DNA of 64,000 nt from Tetranychus cinnabarinus (GCA_022266195.1 WHVY01000004.1:4419501-4483500), one strand, 5' to 3'; shown: positions 1 to 14,076, counted from the first letter of the stretch. A program made the numbers and translations. The notes: a model not told the origin generated them from the sequence alone.

Positions 1-2949
1 CAATTTCATTGGTAAAAGACGAGATAAACATCAAAAAAGGATGAAAACTGTCGGCTTGATAATAACAAACGATTCACCTTAAACTTGATGTATTAACTTT
101 TTAAACCTTCATCAACCATTTGAAATGACGATAAAAATGATCAAATTATTAAAGGTGAAATGATAAACAGAAAGGAATCGAAAGAAAATGAACACTTTTT
201 TGCCATTTACTTTCAATCAAAATAATGATCGTCATCATACCATGATAGTCAATCAATCTAATGTAAAGTGCACCAGTTTCACCTAATTTCAAGTCGATGG
301 TTGGCTGGTTGACTGGTAAAGCAAAGCACGCAACTTAGCGCGAAAAATGAGTTGAAAAGAAAGTGCAAAAAAGGTAAAATCGATAAGCATGATGAGAATG
401 AAAGCGAAGAAGAAAAAAAGAAACAGAAAAAGTGAATTACGATTAAAACGAATGTAAAAAGTGGTTAAAAAGCGAATAGTGAAGATGGCCAAAAAATGGA
501 GTGACATTCAAGATGAACAATCAGGCAAGTTTCTTATAATTATCACCTTAAATAGCGCACACCTCCTCCTCCCTCTTGAAACAGTTTTACCAGTTTTCGC
601 TCTCATTTCAACAAGATCAAGAACAAGATGAAAAGACAAAAGACAAAAAAGGAAAACAAAAGAGACACAGAAAGCAAACAGACACAATATCATCAAAAAT
701 ATGTGCTTGCATGATGTTTCAGATAATGAAATAATAATACTGATAAATGATAACAAGTTGAAGGGCAGTCAGTCAGTAATTGACGTTTTAATTATTGGTA
801 AACATTCTTAAAGCAAACTAGTCCAACAGTTTCAATGATAATCGACAAGTGGACATTGATATTGACCAAACTTGGACTTTAAAGTTGGACCAAGTTGACA
901 TTTAAAAGGATTGTCAAAGTTATTCAAAGGAAATTGAAAATATTCATTTCATGAACATAAAGAGGTGAAACAGGTTAACAAGTAAAAACAAGTTGAATGT
1001 AATCATCTAAATGATATTTTGTCGCTTGAAAAGGAAGACAAAAATTTTTCACTTTTTTTTCTCTTTTACCTCGAAATTGTATAAAGAGAAATTGAGAAAT
1101 TCTAGCTTCATGAAACGATGGAAACCATTGAGTTTTCCATCGTTCCATTGAGTTTTGTGTGATTACTTGAAGACCAACTATTAATAGCTCAAATGATTGA
1201 AAAAATAAGGTTACAGTTTTACAACATTTAAACAGCAAAAAAAGGCAAATCAAGTTGTGACAATCACAGCAACCAATTGAGCTAAACAGTAATTCATGAG
1301 ATTACAAAAATGAACAAACTATTGATCGTTCAGAAAATGAGATAATCTTGAAAAATTGATGGAAACTTTTCAACTGAGAAATGGATGTAATTGATGAGAT
1401 GGAAAAAAAGATGAACATTGAAGTTTCTTGACCAAATGGCGATTGAAATAGGTTCAGATGTAGTTGGAAAACAGGGGAAAGTTTATCACCATGAATAGAT
1501 GATGATAGATTATTCAATTGTTTCTCTTTCTTTTCTTTCTTTTTTTTTTCCATTGATTGACCTTGAAAAATGCCAAGTCAATCAACTTGATTCATTCTGT
1601 GTTTTTTTTTCTTCTTCTCTTCATCTTTACTCTTTCTCTCTGGTAACAATGGACAACCGACTCACAATGTTGAGGTTGTTGACATGATTTTTGCTGTTGT
1701 TATGTAAAGGTAAAAAACTAAGGTAGAGAAAGTTGGAGAAAAGGTAAGAGAAAGAAAAGAGGAAAATAGCAACGTGGCTCAAATAACCACACATAGATGA
1801 TGATCATGATGTGATGAGAAAAGGAGAAAGTTACGAATCAAGTTGAATAATGGAAAGTGAATGACAATGGAACTTTTTGCTTTCTCTTTTTTTTCATATT
1901 TGCTTTGTTGGCTTTGGTAATAAAAATGTTTCAATTATAATTTATTCCCTCATTTGTTTCAGACTTTTCAAGAAACGCATTTCGAGGCTTCTTTTTTCTT
2001 CTCATATCAGATTATCAATTGCACACTCATGATGACCTGACCGTGAAAAGTAACTTTAATGTTGCTCTTCTTTTCGCCTCTTTTAGGCCTGTTCAATGAG
2101 AACGTCGATTTCAACGTTTTTCATGAAAAGAGTCGTGTTTTTAAAGTAAAAAAGTGATTTGAGTAGGTGAATGAGTGAGAGATGAACAAGTTTCATAACT
2201 TGATTTCATTTTTTGTGTTTTCGGTAAAAGGCTTTTTTGGGTAACAAGCGCAAGATGCTCCAGTTAAGTCATCCTTCTCTGTCTGTCTCATCATTAGTCT
2301 TTCGTTGCTTTTTGCGTGTCTTTCTGTTTTTCCTCTCTTTCGCCCTTTTCTCTCGCTATCCTTCCTTTCAGTCTCATTACTCTCATCATCATTACACTCA
2401 ACATTATCTCTTTTGATTCTTCTTCTTCTTCTTCGCCAATGATTGCGCGCTAATTTAAGTCATGATTCAGTAGGAATGAGAACACAATGAAAAACAAAAC
2501 AAGAGGATGAGAGAGTGAACGATAAGATGAAAATGATTTGGTGTGTTGGAGTTGAGAATGAAATTGAACTAATAAGAGTTTTTTACCATTCAATGAAAAT
2601 TGAAACTTTTGCAATCATTTTCGATGTTGATCAACAAATTCAAAGTCTAGAGTCTGGACTTGGTTGTTTAAAGGTAGAATCAGATTGAACACAATGAATG
2701 GGTTAACAATTAAACAACAAGTTTGCATGAATAGGAAAACAAAAAGAAAAAAAGAAAACTCTTCTTCTTTTTGTGTTCAATCTAAATGTGTAGGTTGCTC
2801 TAGATTGATATTTTTACACCACATGATATGATTTATAATGGAAAGAGGTATAAAAATAATAAATATATTTATACATTTGAAATCAATTTAAAACCTTTCA
2901 ACTGAACTTTGGTTTTCTGTGTGTTGCCTTATTCATGATTTAAGTTTAC
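1..2949. other. Non-coding stretch, probably intron of the gene at 2950-3550
   Basis: No reading frame here looks like protein; the open frames are low-complexity and rich in F, L, S and K. The exon to the right ends in a clean minus-strand splice donor at its left edge, so this DNA is most simply its downstream intron, running off the window. It holds short CTT and TC tracts (for example around 2421-2436) and no feature I can name. Confidence 0.5.
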
Positions 2950-3550
2950 CTGAAGAGTGGGAGATCGAAGAGCTTTCATTTATATCGAGATCCCAAAAGT
3001 CAAGATCAACTTCACCAATTTCAGATGAATTGAGACTGGGCACAGGTGAGATACCAGTTCCAGTTTGACTGGAACTGACTTCCGGAGAGCTTTCAATAGT
3101 TCCAATTGAACCGGGTGCAACTTGGAGTGCTGAACGTTTACGAACAATGGGTTGCAATGAACACGATGTACTGTTGTTGTTGATAATCATTGTAGTGTTG
3201 TTGTTGTTGTTGTTGTTGATTATGTGAGTAGTGTGGTTAAGATTGTTATTGTTATTGTTGTTGTTGTTGTTTAAATGAATTAAAGGTGAATGACGGTTGG
3301 TTGATGAAGATTCAGCTTCCCTTTTTATCCTTGGTATATTACATGGACCTAATTTACTTAAAGAATCATCGGTCATAAAATCATCTGGAAAAGTTGGACG
3401 AACTTTTTTCAACCCATTTCCAAGATCGCTAGAGTTGGGCGATAAATTGTTGGACGATAAGGAGCCATCAAGAAACTCCTCGACTACCCGATCAGCCCGG
3501 GACTGGCTTAACCACAGAAACACTAACGGATCCAGTTTTGACTTGTTCAA
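2950..3550 (-). CDS. Asparagine-rich coding exon of an unrecognised gene (partial)
   Basis: The frame is open on the minus strand from just after a TGA near 3551 down to 2950, where the exon ends in a good donor (TTCAG|GTAAAC). There is no ATG at the top of the frame. Either the exon is internal or 5' with an acceptor I cannot fix (one candidate is near 3506), or translation starts at the first ATG, 3376-3374. The product begins with a possible amphipathic helix (RADRVVEEFL), continues with Ser/Asn-rich sequence and two poly-Asn runs encoded by TTG/GTT repeats on the plus strand, then a basic patch (VRKRSAL) and an acidic end (VDLDFWDLDINE). This composition resembles the disordered part of a transcription regulator, but I recognise no domain and assign no function. 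The remaining exons must lie to the left, possibly outside the window. Confidence 0.55.
3171..3273 (+). repeat. TTG/ATTG trinucleotide-like repeats encoding poly-Asn on the minus strand
   Basis: Two clusters of TTG units (about 3174-3218 and 3248-3270) are separated by a less regular spacer. Read on the minus strand in frame they give two Asn runs. Such repeats commonly vary in length between individuals. Confidence 0.7.
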
Positions 3551-4426
3551 TCAGTCTTGCAATCAATGTGATATTTCCGAGTCTTTTTTATCCAAATCAA
3601 ACTAAAAATGGTTGACTTTGAGTTTTTCAGTTGACAACTCTTTGATATTTTGTCAATGATTTCCGTTGATTGCGATGTATAAATATAAATATACTTTGCA
3701 AGGCCACGGAGTAATTGAACAGCACAATAATCAGTTGAAGCAAACAATTGAATGATTATTTGCTGAAGGTGGTTTCGGTGAGAATGATGTTAACAGTTGA
3801 AAATAGACGAAACTTGACGATGTAAACTTAAACCTCAACACAGCAAAAGTAAATGTTTATACTTTGTCAATTTATGTTCATTGTAATAATAATATTTATA
3901 TTAACATTGATAATAAAACATTGAATATAAATATAAGTGAAATATATATTTTGGGTATAAATATAAGTGTTAATTGTTTGATTGCCTTAGCAAAGATGAG
4001 ATGACAAGGGTTGAATGTGAAACAAAAATAAAATATCAATTGGACAATGCAATTTAAAGTGCATTAAAAGATGGTCAAGCAATAAGGTTTAACAGTTAAA
4101 TATTTTAACATCAACTTCGAGAGCAAGTGATGTTGATGGTTGTTAGTGTGATTCTGGTGAGATGATGTCAGTGGCGTTGATGGTAGTGTGTATTGGGTAT
4201 GAATAAAGTGATGATGAAAATGGGAAAAATAATGAAGATGATGATGATGTGGACACAGAGAAAGGGCAAGAGACACTCACGGAGAAAGTAAGTAACATTA
4301 GCGAAAAAAAGCTCAAACAAAAAGACTGTTTCTCCAGGTTTCTAGGTTTAGTCTCATATCACTCATATCACTCAGCACAGAGTACAACAACATCTCTCAT
4401 CTTCACATTTCACTTTACTATTTGCT

Positions 4427-4451
4427 TCTCTCTCTCTCTCTCTCTCTCTCT
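4427..4451 (+). repeat. (TC)n microsatellite
   Basis: A nearly pure TC dinucleotide run of about 25 bp, followed by a longer pyrimidine-rich stretch to about 4650. Confidence 0.85.
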
Positions 4452-4678
4452 TCCTTCCCTTTGCTTGCCCCTTTGCCACTCACAAACAGCATTCTTGCTA
4501 CTCACACTGGCTAAACTCACTGATTCACTCTCTTTCTACCAACCAAAATCATCTCTTTCTTTTGGGTTTACAGACTCACTCCAGGCTTATCTGCAATGCA
4601 ACAGCCTCTTTCTGTCTCTCTCTCTCCCTGATTTTCCTCTTTTCCCCTCTTACCTCATGGTCTTGCTTCTGCTCTATT

Positions 4679-4724
4679 CATCATCATCATCATCATCATC
4701 TTCATCTTCATCATCGTCATCGTC
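4679..4724 (+). repeat. (CAT)n microsatellite
   Basis: CAT/TCA trinucleotide units run from 4679, interrupted by TTCATCTTCA and by CGTCAT variants. This tract creates the serine- or histidine-rich open frames seen here, which I do not regard as genes. Confidence 0.85.
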
Positions 4725-7700
4725 TTATAATTCTTGTTTCTCTCTTCTTCTTCTTTTTCGTTTTCTTCATCATTTTCAGCAAATGCTAAAAATGGTGAAA
4801 CTCTGAATAAGATGATGGAATAGAAGATTGGTTTGTTTCTATGTAAAAACTGATGGACTTGGAATCGTTTGATGAGCTTTTAATTGGTCTCATGTTTTTC
4901 ATTTCAATGAATATCATTGATGGTCAATGTTCTAAGACACTTTAGATTTCATTTTATTATCATGGGTCGTTGGTCATTACCTTTTTATTGTAATTATTAC
5001 CATTCATTGTGATGCAAATGAAAAGAGAGTAATAAAAAGAATGGTAAACATTGAATTCTGAGCCTCTTTCAAATGAATTTCAACATTGGCCATTTAATGA
5101 TATATTTTCATGATTAAACCATTGACAATATTTTTCAACTTTTAAAGTTAGCCTTTTACCGTATCAGCTCATCACTAGGCAAACACAGATTATAAAATGA
5201 TGATAAAAACGTTGATATTAACCTTTAAACCTATTTAAATCAATTGACAATTTAATCAATGATAACTTGCAAAATTGGATTCGCAAAAATGCTATTAATA
5301 ATCTCTCTAGAGAGAGATTGGAAGAGGGCGAAAAAAATGAGCAGAGGAAGGGAAAAGAAGAGATCATCATGATCATCATTATCATCTTGATGATAAACCT
5401 TATCCAATCTTGAAAGCATTTAACATATAAATGCATCTATCGATTAATTTGAATGAACCCAAAAATGAGGATAATGAAGATGAAAGATGATGTAAAAGTC
5501 CAAAACTGATTGATCATTTTTACACAAAAATCGCAGCCTCAAAAGATTGCAAGTTTATAATGAAAAGCCAAAAATAAAATCATGTACAAGATCAACAAAC
5601 CTGAACCAGAATCTCGTAACTAGCAAAGAGGCGATTCTGTGATGAGCTAAGAGCATTTGCTGAACATTGAGAAAAATAAAATAAAATAAACATTTTTCGG
5701 CCAAATTTATTTTGTCCAAAAAGCATCTGAATATTGCATGAGATTCAAGTTGGAAACAGTAAAAGCCATAAAAAGCAATTCTCTGTGAACAGCTAATTGA
5801 AAATGAAATATTCAATTTTGCCTGCAATTGTACAAAAGTAACTTTATCATGAGTTTTATTACTAACATCAATAACTATTACAATTAGTTATTATTGTACA
5901 AGGTTGCGCACGCGTCTATGCCTTACGTCTACTCGATAAATATAACGTCCAAGGCCAATTGAATACAACGAACTCAAACATGAGTTTAAGTTGGCATTGG
6001 TTTGCTTTATCTGTTCATCATTAATGATCAAACAACATCATGCTCATCCTCATGTTGATGAGGTTGATAAACACTTTTGAACCGAGAACAAAAAAGTTAT
6101 CTCGATTGATGTACAGAGTAGCACAAAAAGAGACAATCAATTGCTCAATTTGTAAACCATTTAATTTTAATCAGAACTAAATTAAAAATGGAAAATTGAT
6201 TGAAGTGAACAATTAGAAACAGTGTTTACAAATGAGTAACTCAAACCTGCAAATGCTGATGAAATTAACAAAGAGAATTGAAATTTTCTCTTGAAATATA
6301 ATATTGTTTAACCAGTGTTTTTACTTGAGCTATTTTTGGTGGTTCAACTTTTGGATTTGGTTCATGTTTTGGTTCCCATTGAAATTTTAAACCCTTTTAC
6401 TGTTTTTTTTGTGTTTCCATTTTGTTTTGCTTTTTGCAACTAAACCAAAACAAGATTAATCTTTGAGAACATTTGAATTTTCACTTTTCCAAAACAACTA
6501 ATTATCAAGAGTTTTGTTATTTAACCCTTTGCTTCCAATGATAACAATTTTGATAAGTTTCAGTTGAAATTAAATGGTGAAAATTGTGACTGATTAATAG
6601 ATCAGAGTCATCATGATTTGTTACAGATTGTTCAGCATAAAACTAACAAGAAAGGTTTACTCATTATGAGCTCTATTATAGCTGTAAGAATGAGCAAGAT
6701 GATGAAAAATTGATATCAATGTGGTTGATCTCAATGAGTTGTTGCCCTTTTCAACTGTATTATAACCAGTTAGTTACGAGTTAATATCTATTAATCAACA
6801 GACAAATCAAATGGAATTGGATTGAGTAAATTGTGATAAAGTTAATGATGATTAGGTATGAATTGACAGAATCCATCAAGTAGATGAAATTTGTATGCAA
6901 TCTCAATTGCTATATCAATCAATGGAATCAAATGGCTTGAAATCAAAAGTCAAAATCCATGGTTTTATAACCCAGGTAACACAAAATTAAATGTTTTTTG
7001 AGACGAAACATTGTTAAAATACAAAATCAATGAACAAAAAGGAAAGAATCAAAATTAATCTTAAAATCTTTCTTCTTCTTCTTCTTATTTATGGTATCAA
7101 AATGTTTCTTTTTTTGTTGAAAGTCAATCAAAAATAATTGCAATGGGAAAAGTCAGAGAAAGGGTTTATCTCAAAGTTAATAGCAACAATCAATAAATTG
7201 TGAAACTAATCAAATGTTCAATTGTTGCTATAAAGTGAAACAAAAAGGTAAAGGTTGACATTAATGAGGATACAAGTGCATTGTAACTTGGAAACTGTAA
7301 TAACAATTGTTTTTTCAGTCATTTTTCTTGTTCGTTTTTTTTTGCATTTCTTTGTTTTATTATTTAGTAAAGGGAAAAGGATTGAAAAGATTATGAAAAT
7401 TTCATGATTTAATGATAAACTACACTTCAGATGAGTAAATATGTGACAACAAAAAGCAACTAAAGACATTTTGATAGACAAAAGGTAAATCATAGCAACC
7501 AAAGTGATGCCATTTGTAAAATTTTCTGACTGTTTTCAAATAATTCAAGTTCATTTCAATTCTAGTTGTCTGATTCAGGGAGAGAGAGATTTTTAATGGG
7601 TCAAGGCGTGAAATGAACAATGCTCATGACCTGATAACCATTCAAAAGTACCTCACTGACCTGCTCCAAATGTTGCCAAATAAAGTTGAATCAATGTAAG

Positions 7701-8370
7701 AAAATGTCAAAAGCTTTCTTTGTAAATTGAAATGTCCATTGAAAAGTAAAGTTTAAAGTTGATGAAATTTTGCAGGTTATTCATTTAAATGTTCAAGTTG
7801 ATTAGTTTAATATTAGTTGGTTCACAAAAATGAAGAAAACAAAATTCATGAAACTTTATCATTCTTATAATGGATGATGATGAAAGTGAAAGTGTGAAGG
7901 CATGAGAGAGCAGAAAAGGATGTAAAAGCATCTAATGTCAATGTAACTTTGAAATGCAATAAATTGATGAATTTCAAGTTGAGATAAAAGGTGAAGTCAT
8001 GGTAGGTCAATAGAGGGCCAATGGCTATCTAAATGTGAAAGCACAATGACTTGTATTCAATCCTCACTCTTTCACTCGCCCATTAATTCACTTTTCATCC
8101 TTTTTTTTCATCATTCAGTTTCTTTTCTTCTCTAAGGTTTCCAGGGTAAAAACATGAACATTTTTTTTTCTTTCTTCTTCTACTTATGAAAGATTCCCTA
8201 TCATTTTCTCAACACGACATCACAATTAAATGATATTAGGGTTCAACGTTGAAACCCCCGAAAAATCTTGTTACATTAGAAAGCAAAAGAAGGAAAAAAA
8301 ACCAGAAAAGGCAAAAGTACAAAGTAAAAGGTACCTTTAGCACACAACATGGACTGCAACTTTAATCTGT

Positions 8371-8393
8371 ATTCATTTTCATTTTCATTTTCA
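8371..8393 (+). repeat. (CATTTT)n short tandem repeat
   Basis: Three to four consecutive CATTTT units. It is short, with no associated gene. Confidence 0.7.
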
Positions 8394-11300
8394 TGGAAAC
8401 AAAAAGTCTTCTCAAACTCTTATTATCGATAACAAATGTACAAGTATTTAGCAGTGTAATGAGAGATCAGAATGGATTGAGAAATGATCATGATACAAGT
8501 ACAGAAGTATAGATCAGATTCAAGGTTTTACATTTCATTGTCAAGTTCATCTCAATGTTTCTTGTTCACTATCCATTCCTTACTCAGCAAAGGTGATAAA
8601 ACCTGTTATAAGCCAAAAAACGCTTACATTTAAATATAGTGTTGGAAAACAATTTTGCCTGTAATTAAACTCGTGCCACTGAAGACTCGTAATAACTTGA
8701 AAAGTCTGGATAAGACTCGAGGTCATGAAAATTTAGAGGAAACAAAATGTTGGGAAAAAAATTTAACATCAAATGCCAACTTTAATTTTTGATCAAAATT
8801 TTGATAATGAAAAATATCCATCGTTCAATCATTTAAGAATAAAAATCTGAAAGACAAAATCAGACAATTTCATTGAAATGGCAACTTCGTTGACTTTGTT
8901 GATCTTTCAAGTAAATGTTTGGGTTTTCCAGATTCAATCATTACAATTGAATTTGTGAAAAAAGCAGTTCGTAATGAAAGTCAACCCTGTACATTTGAAA
9001 AGCCAACTCTAATGTGAAACATTTACAGACGGAGAACCGGTTACAGAAAGAAAGGAAAAAAGATCTTTGCCCTTTACCTGGTTACCTGAGAGAGAATTTT
9101 TACCTTGCAAGTTCTCTTTCACTCTTTTTTCTTCTTCTTTCGTCGCAATCATCCTGCTCTCACAGATTTCCTCTCCTACTCTTTGCCATTACTTTGCATC
9201 ATCCGCATGTCAACATATCAACATTTACTCAGAAACTTTCAAATCTCATCAGCTAATTGGCCTTATTCAATGAATCTCTCTGATGATAATTTAACAACAT
9301 CCGGTTCCATCTCATGAGATACATTTTTTTTCTTCTTTTTGCACTTTTAGAGCAAAAAAGAATGATTCAGAAACGAAAAGAATAAAGTTTTTAATATTGA
9401 CACGCAATGGCTAAAACTTTCAGTTTTTTTCTCTCCTTTCTCTCCCCTTCCTTTGTTTCATGACAATATCTTTAAAATCTTGAAATATACCATCAACACA
9501 GTGAAACACTCAACGACATGGGAAAGTTGAGTAAACAAGATTGTGTCTTCAATGTCACTAATGTGACAAGCTCAGGTAACACCAATCAAGGTTACATGTA
9601 CATCTACGGATAAGGTCACATCAACGTTATGTTCATTTCAAGGCCAATAATTAGTAGACTAGCATTTATATTACTCAAGACATTACAATAATTATCATTG
9701 GAGAGCTTTTTGTTTCTCACTTTAAACTCATTCAACAGTGTTCATCAGTTGAAAGTTATGATAATTATCAATACGGTTGAGTTGGAAAATGTTAATGCAT
9801 ATGAAAATAAAATATGAAAAAGGTAAAGATGAACATTTCCTTTATAATAAATGTTAGATGAAAACTTTTCAACGCCAAAGGTGGGTAAACAGAGGATGAA
9901 TGTAAACACCTTTCAACTTTTTTTTCAGGAAAAACTTGATTCACAGAGTGATCTTGGTGAGCATTCAAGGGACAAGTGCGTTTATGACTTTGTTTCTCAA
10001 CTACTGTTGAAGCTTTTTGGGTGAAGAAGGAGAGAAAAGACACTTTTTCATGTTTCCAGGCCAAAACTTTCAAGCAATAAACGCACATATCAGCGCACAA
10101 GTTGGTGCCAATTGATGCGAAACCAGTTGAAAGTTTAATCTGGTCACACATTGTACTTTCACTGATGAGCTACAATGGGTTTACATGTTGAGGTTACCAT
10201 TACAAATGAAGATTGGTTTTCATTAAAGTAACGCTTAAAGAGACCAACAAATTGTCTTGGACTGGCTCTGACCATTAGTATCAGTTGATATCAAGAGTCT
10301 TTATGTTGCTAAATGGTTCAAATTGAAATGTACTTGAAAGTGGAGATGAAACAAAAATTGCTTTTTGCAAAATTTTCACTTCTCGTTTTGAATGCAATTT
10401 GGTAAAAATTTGAGAGCAATTAAGAGACACTTGAGAGAAGGAGAAAATTAAATTAAACAATTGATTGGTTAATTTGAATTGGAGGGAAACAAAATGTCAA
10501 CTAATTAGAACAATTTCAAGTGTAAACTTTTAATGGGACAAAAATGAATCCAATTTTTGTTACAATCATTTGCAAACAAGTAAATTATTCAATTGAACTG
10601 AATTTAAACCAATAAATGTATTCAAGTAGATGGTAAAAGTGGACAAATTAATGATTGAAATGAAAGTGAAAATTGTAAATTGAAAGAAAAGGCCACTTTT
10701 TATGGATCAAGTACACTTGAAATTATTACCTGAAACGTGAAACAATTAAATTGATATTCAGTAGACAATGAAAACTCACAGATCTTAATGAAACTATTGA
10801 AACATAATTGTAGAGTTAAAAAAAGATGTTTCATGAAAAAATCAATTTCAAGGTTGAAACCAAACTCAAAGTTTTTAATCAGATTGAAATACAAAACTGA
10901 TTGAAAATGTTAAAAGTAACAAAAGTTAATTTTTATTCAACCCTTCAAATTTACTCTATATTTTGCTTATTAATTTGGTAAATTGAAAAATGAAAATTGA
11001 AACTCAAGTCTGAAAAATTGAAATAATTCAGCAGAAAAATGTTCAACTTTCAAGTCAACATGAAATGTCGGGTATAAAATGATAATGTTATTTAAATGAA
11101 AAGAAAGTTGGGAAAAAAAGAGAAATGAAAAGTTTTCCATTGTAGCGAGTAAAAATATCCAACTGAATCAACTTTGATTCAATCTTTCTCAGGTAAATCA
11201 AGAATTAATGATAAGAAGAAAAAGTGCAAAAGTAGAAGAGAAAAAAAAGCAAGAAAAAAGCGATAAAAAAAGGAAAAACTCAACATCATGGAAGAAAGAA

Positions 11301-11856
11301 AGTAAAGTATTATTATGGGTAAGAACAAAATTACACCAGCATGATGGTTTCCCTGAAAAACAAGTTTCACAAGTAAACGATAAAAACTGAGAAAGGTCTG
11401 TTTCGAAGCGTAACAGGTCGCTTTTACCCTCCTCATTTCCCTATCTTTCACCTCTTTCTGTATCAAAGCGAAAGGAGACAAAATACAAGCGACAGAACGA
11501 ATTTTCTGTCTCTCTCTCTCTAATAATTCACTCATTATCCTGTTCGATGAGTTCAAAAAGTTACACCAAGAGAGTTGATCTGAGTAACTCTTTTTATATT
11601 TACAGTATATATAGATAGATATATATACTTTATGCTTTACCTGAACTTGGTGTCTTTTTTACTTCATCCAAGTAGGACGTTCAAGTGAATCAAAAATGTA
11701 TATATATAATGTGTGAGTGTGTTGATATGAGAGAGTAAATTTGCTTTTTGTTTTCTTTTTCAGGTCACCCGTTGATTCAGTTTTTTTTTCATGTTTGTTG
11801 CAGTAAACATAATCAAAATCAAGGTTAATTTATTTGGGAAGGAAAGTGGCACTTAC

Positions 11857-11899
11857 CCTTCCATTCACCATCATTTGTATCAAATAGTTTTTTCTTCAT
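11857..11899 (-). CDS. Possible short first coding exon (weak)
   Basis: On the minus strand an ATG at 11899-11897 opens a 14-codon frame (MKKKLFDTNDGEWK plus one base) that runs straight into a strong donor, AAGG|GTAAGTG, at 11857. The residue composition is balanced, unlike the low-complexity frames around it, and the frame stays open upstream of the ATG. It could be the start of a transcript whose later exons lie to the left, even the gene at 2950-3550, though the phases do not join in an obvious way. Chance is a real alternative. Confidence 0.2.
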
Positions 11900-12510
11900 T
11901 GATGAAATCAGTTCCACTCCCGTTTTCAGAATCATCAAAAAGATAAAACATTGTAGGTAAAAAAAGGTAGCTGAGCAACCTGACAATTTTTTGAGTAAAT
12001 TTGGTGTAAGATGTTGATCAGTGATTTGGTTGGATGATTGGTTGGGCAATATGGTCAGTGGTTCAAGGTGTGATATGATGAAGAGTGGAATTGAATGTGT
12101 GAGAAAATGTGAAAAAATTTGTCATTAGAAAATTTTGGTTAATTTTTTTGGGTTTTTTGGGTTTTCTTTGCTTTCTTTTTTCTTTTCTTGGTGTTATACA
12201 TAATTTTTATGTAAACCTTTTATGTGTGTCATGAATCAGTTGGTTAATTATTGATGTTACTAAAGCAAGTGACTAATGGTGAACATCACATGGTACACAT
12301 TTACTTTGACCAGGTTAATCATTATTAAAGCAAGTCTTGAGTCTATGTTTTTTTAAGCTTTATTAAACGGTTAAGCATATTTTAATCTAGAGCTAAATTG
12401 CTATCAAATTAACTGTTATCGATCTGATTAGATCCATTTGCCATTGAGTTGAGATTGACCTCGGAACAACGAGACGTCATGATAATACAATATATAACTC
12501 GAGAAGCCGA

Positions 12511-12680
12511 ATCAGAGAGTTAATGAGAGAGAAGGAGAGAGAGAGGAATGGATGAAGGGGAAGAGAGAGAAGAGAGTAAAAGAAAGAGAAATAGGAAAAG
12601 AGGGAAAAAGAGATATGCTAAAAAGTAGATGAGAAGAGAGAAAGAGAGAAGAAAGAGAAGAGACTGAGGCCGAAAGAGTA
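12511..12680 (+). repeat. Polypurine (GA-rich) tract
   Basis: About 170 bp that is almost all purine on the plus strand, made of GAGA and GAAG blocks. A second, shorter GA tract lies at about 13025-13076. Such tracts can bind GAGA-type factors in arthropods, but nothing here shows that directly. Confidence 0.7.
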
Positions 12681-13024
12681 TAAAAGAGGATTGATTAAGA
12701 AAAAAAACAGGTCAGAGGAGGATTCAGAATAAGATTCTGAGTTTATCGAGGGAGATTTAGCATGAAAACTGGTTCCATCTTTTGCTGATACATGAAACTA
12801 AGGTGGTATTGCCATTGAATGTTCTGCCAATGAAAAGCTGTTTTGGAAATGACACTAAACTCAAAATTAGTTATCCAAACATGTATCTAAACATTTGCTG
12901 CCTGTAAACGGTAAATTGATGGCCAGGTAAAGTGAAAGCTTCAGATAAACAGAGATGAGTCCTAATAATTGATAAATTTTAACTTGAGAGTCAAGATTAT
13001 TGAGATGAAAAGATATACAAAAAG

Positions 13025-13042
13025 GAGAGAGAGAGAGAGAGA
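13025..13042 (+). repeat. (GA)n microsatellite
   Basis: A short pure GA run inside a purine-rich stretch. Confidence 0.75.
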
Positions 13043-14076
13043 AAAGAAGATGAAGAGAGGAAGAAAAAGGGAGAAAGAGGGGCACAAAATCACTATCACT
13101 GATGCATTAGGTTAACGAGATGAACCCAGAAAATAACATTAAAAAACCTGTCTAGTTTTGTAACATTTGTAGAGACATTTGACTTGCTTTAGTTTTTCTG
13201 GTTATATCAAGGAAAAGAAGAAGAAGAAAGCAAAGGATTGTTGACTTGGTAAGTTGCTTTTCCCTAAACCACCTTACCTTTTTTGGGTTGTTTGGTTTAG
13301 TCGTTTGTCGTAGAGAAACTGTCCTCTGTCCGTCACTCACTAAATCCTTTGGGTTAATATCAAAAAATGAGGGTAAACACTTGGTGTATAACAAATAGTA
13401 AAAATCCAACAATTAAGGTGTTTTATTAATCAGTTAAATTGGTTATCACAGGGTCACAATTCACAAAGTGCATGTTGCTTGTAGCTGTATAACACAAAAA
13501 TTCAGTAAGACAAAACTGTGAACAAAACCAAGCCAGAAGTAAAAAAAACTCAACTGACATTCATTGCTTCTGGATCCAAAGGAGGAGTTACAAAGTAAAC
13601 CAGTGTCTCCACCTTTTGGTTTAATTTACCAGAAATTTTATTTTCAATGATATTAACAGTTAAACAGTTGAACAACAATTAAAAAAACCAAAGTGAAACC
13701 TTTCTTTTGGGTTTGATCAACGAGAAATTGGTTGATAACAATTACCACACGAGCAACAACGCCAAACAGTATTACAATAAGTGAAAGTGGAAGCAAATAC
13801 ACGCTGACCTGATTAACAATGAAAGCGCAACACAAAATAGACAAGTAAATCCAGTTATAAAGAGTAAGATGATAAAAAAGAAAGAGGAAGAAAAGAGAGA
13901 GAGAGAGGGAAAGAGGAGGGAGGAAGATTAAAGTGGGAGTTTAGGTTAAACGAGCATTTCAAGTAAAAGTGAAAGTTTAACAATTTTTTAGCAACATTTT
14001 CTTCTTCCTCTTCTCTCTCTCTCTCCTCTTGCCCTCATCATAAACTCACTTTTGTTGAAAGGTCAGGTTAAGTGAC

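Noticed and set aside
4249..4806. 185-codon plus-strand open frame
   Set aside because: It begins at GTG rather than ATG and is the translation of TC, CTT and CAT tracts, giving runs of S, L and F with no domain.
5895..5960. GC-rich patch GCGCACGCGTC as a possible tRNA
   Set aside because: No A-box/B-box pair or cloverleaf could be drawn from the surrounding sequence.
9014..9317. Three overlapping short open frames
   Set aside because: Several frames are open at once because the DNA is pyrimidine-rich; none has convincing composition or homology.
9792..10151. 119-codon minus-strand open frame
   Set aside because: No recognisable domain, no splice or promoter context, and the last third is Phe/Ile-rich translation of AT-rich DNA.
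11179..11556. 125-codon minus-strand open frame
   Set aside because: The second half is L/F/S low complexity from a purine tract, and there is no homology.
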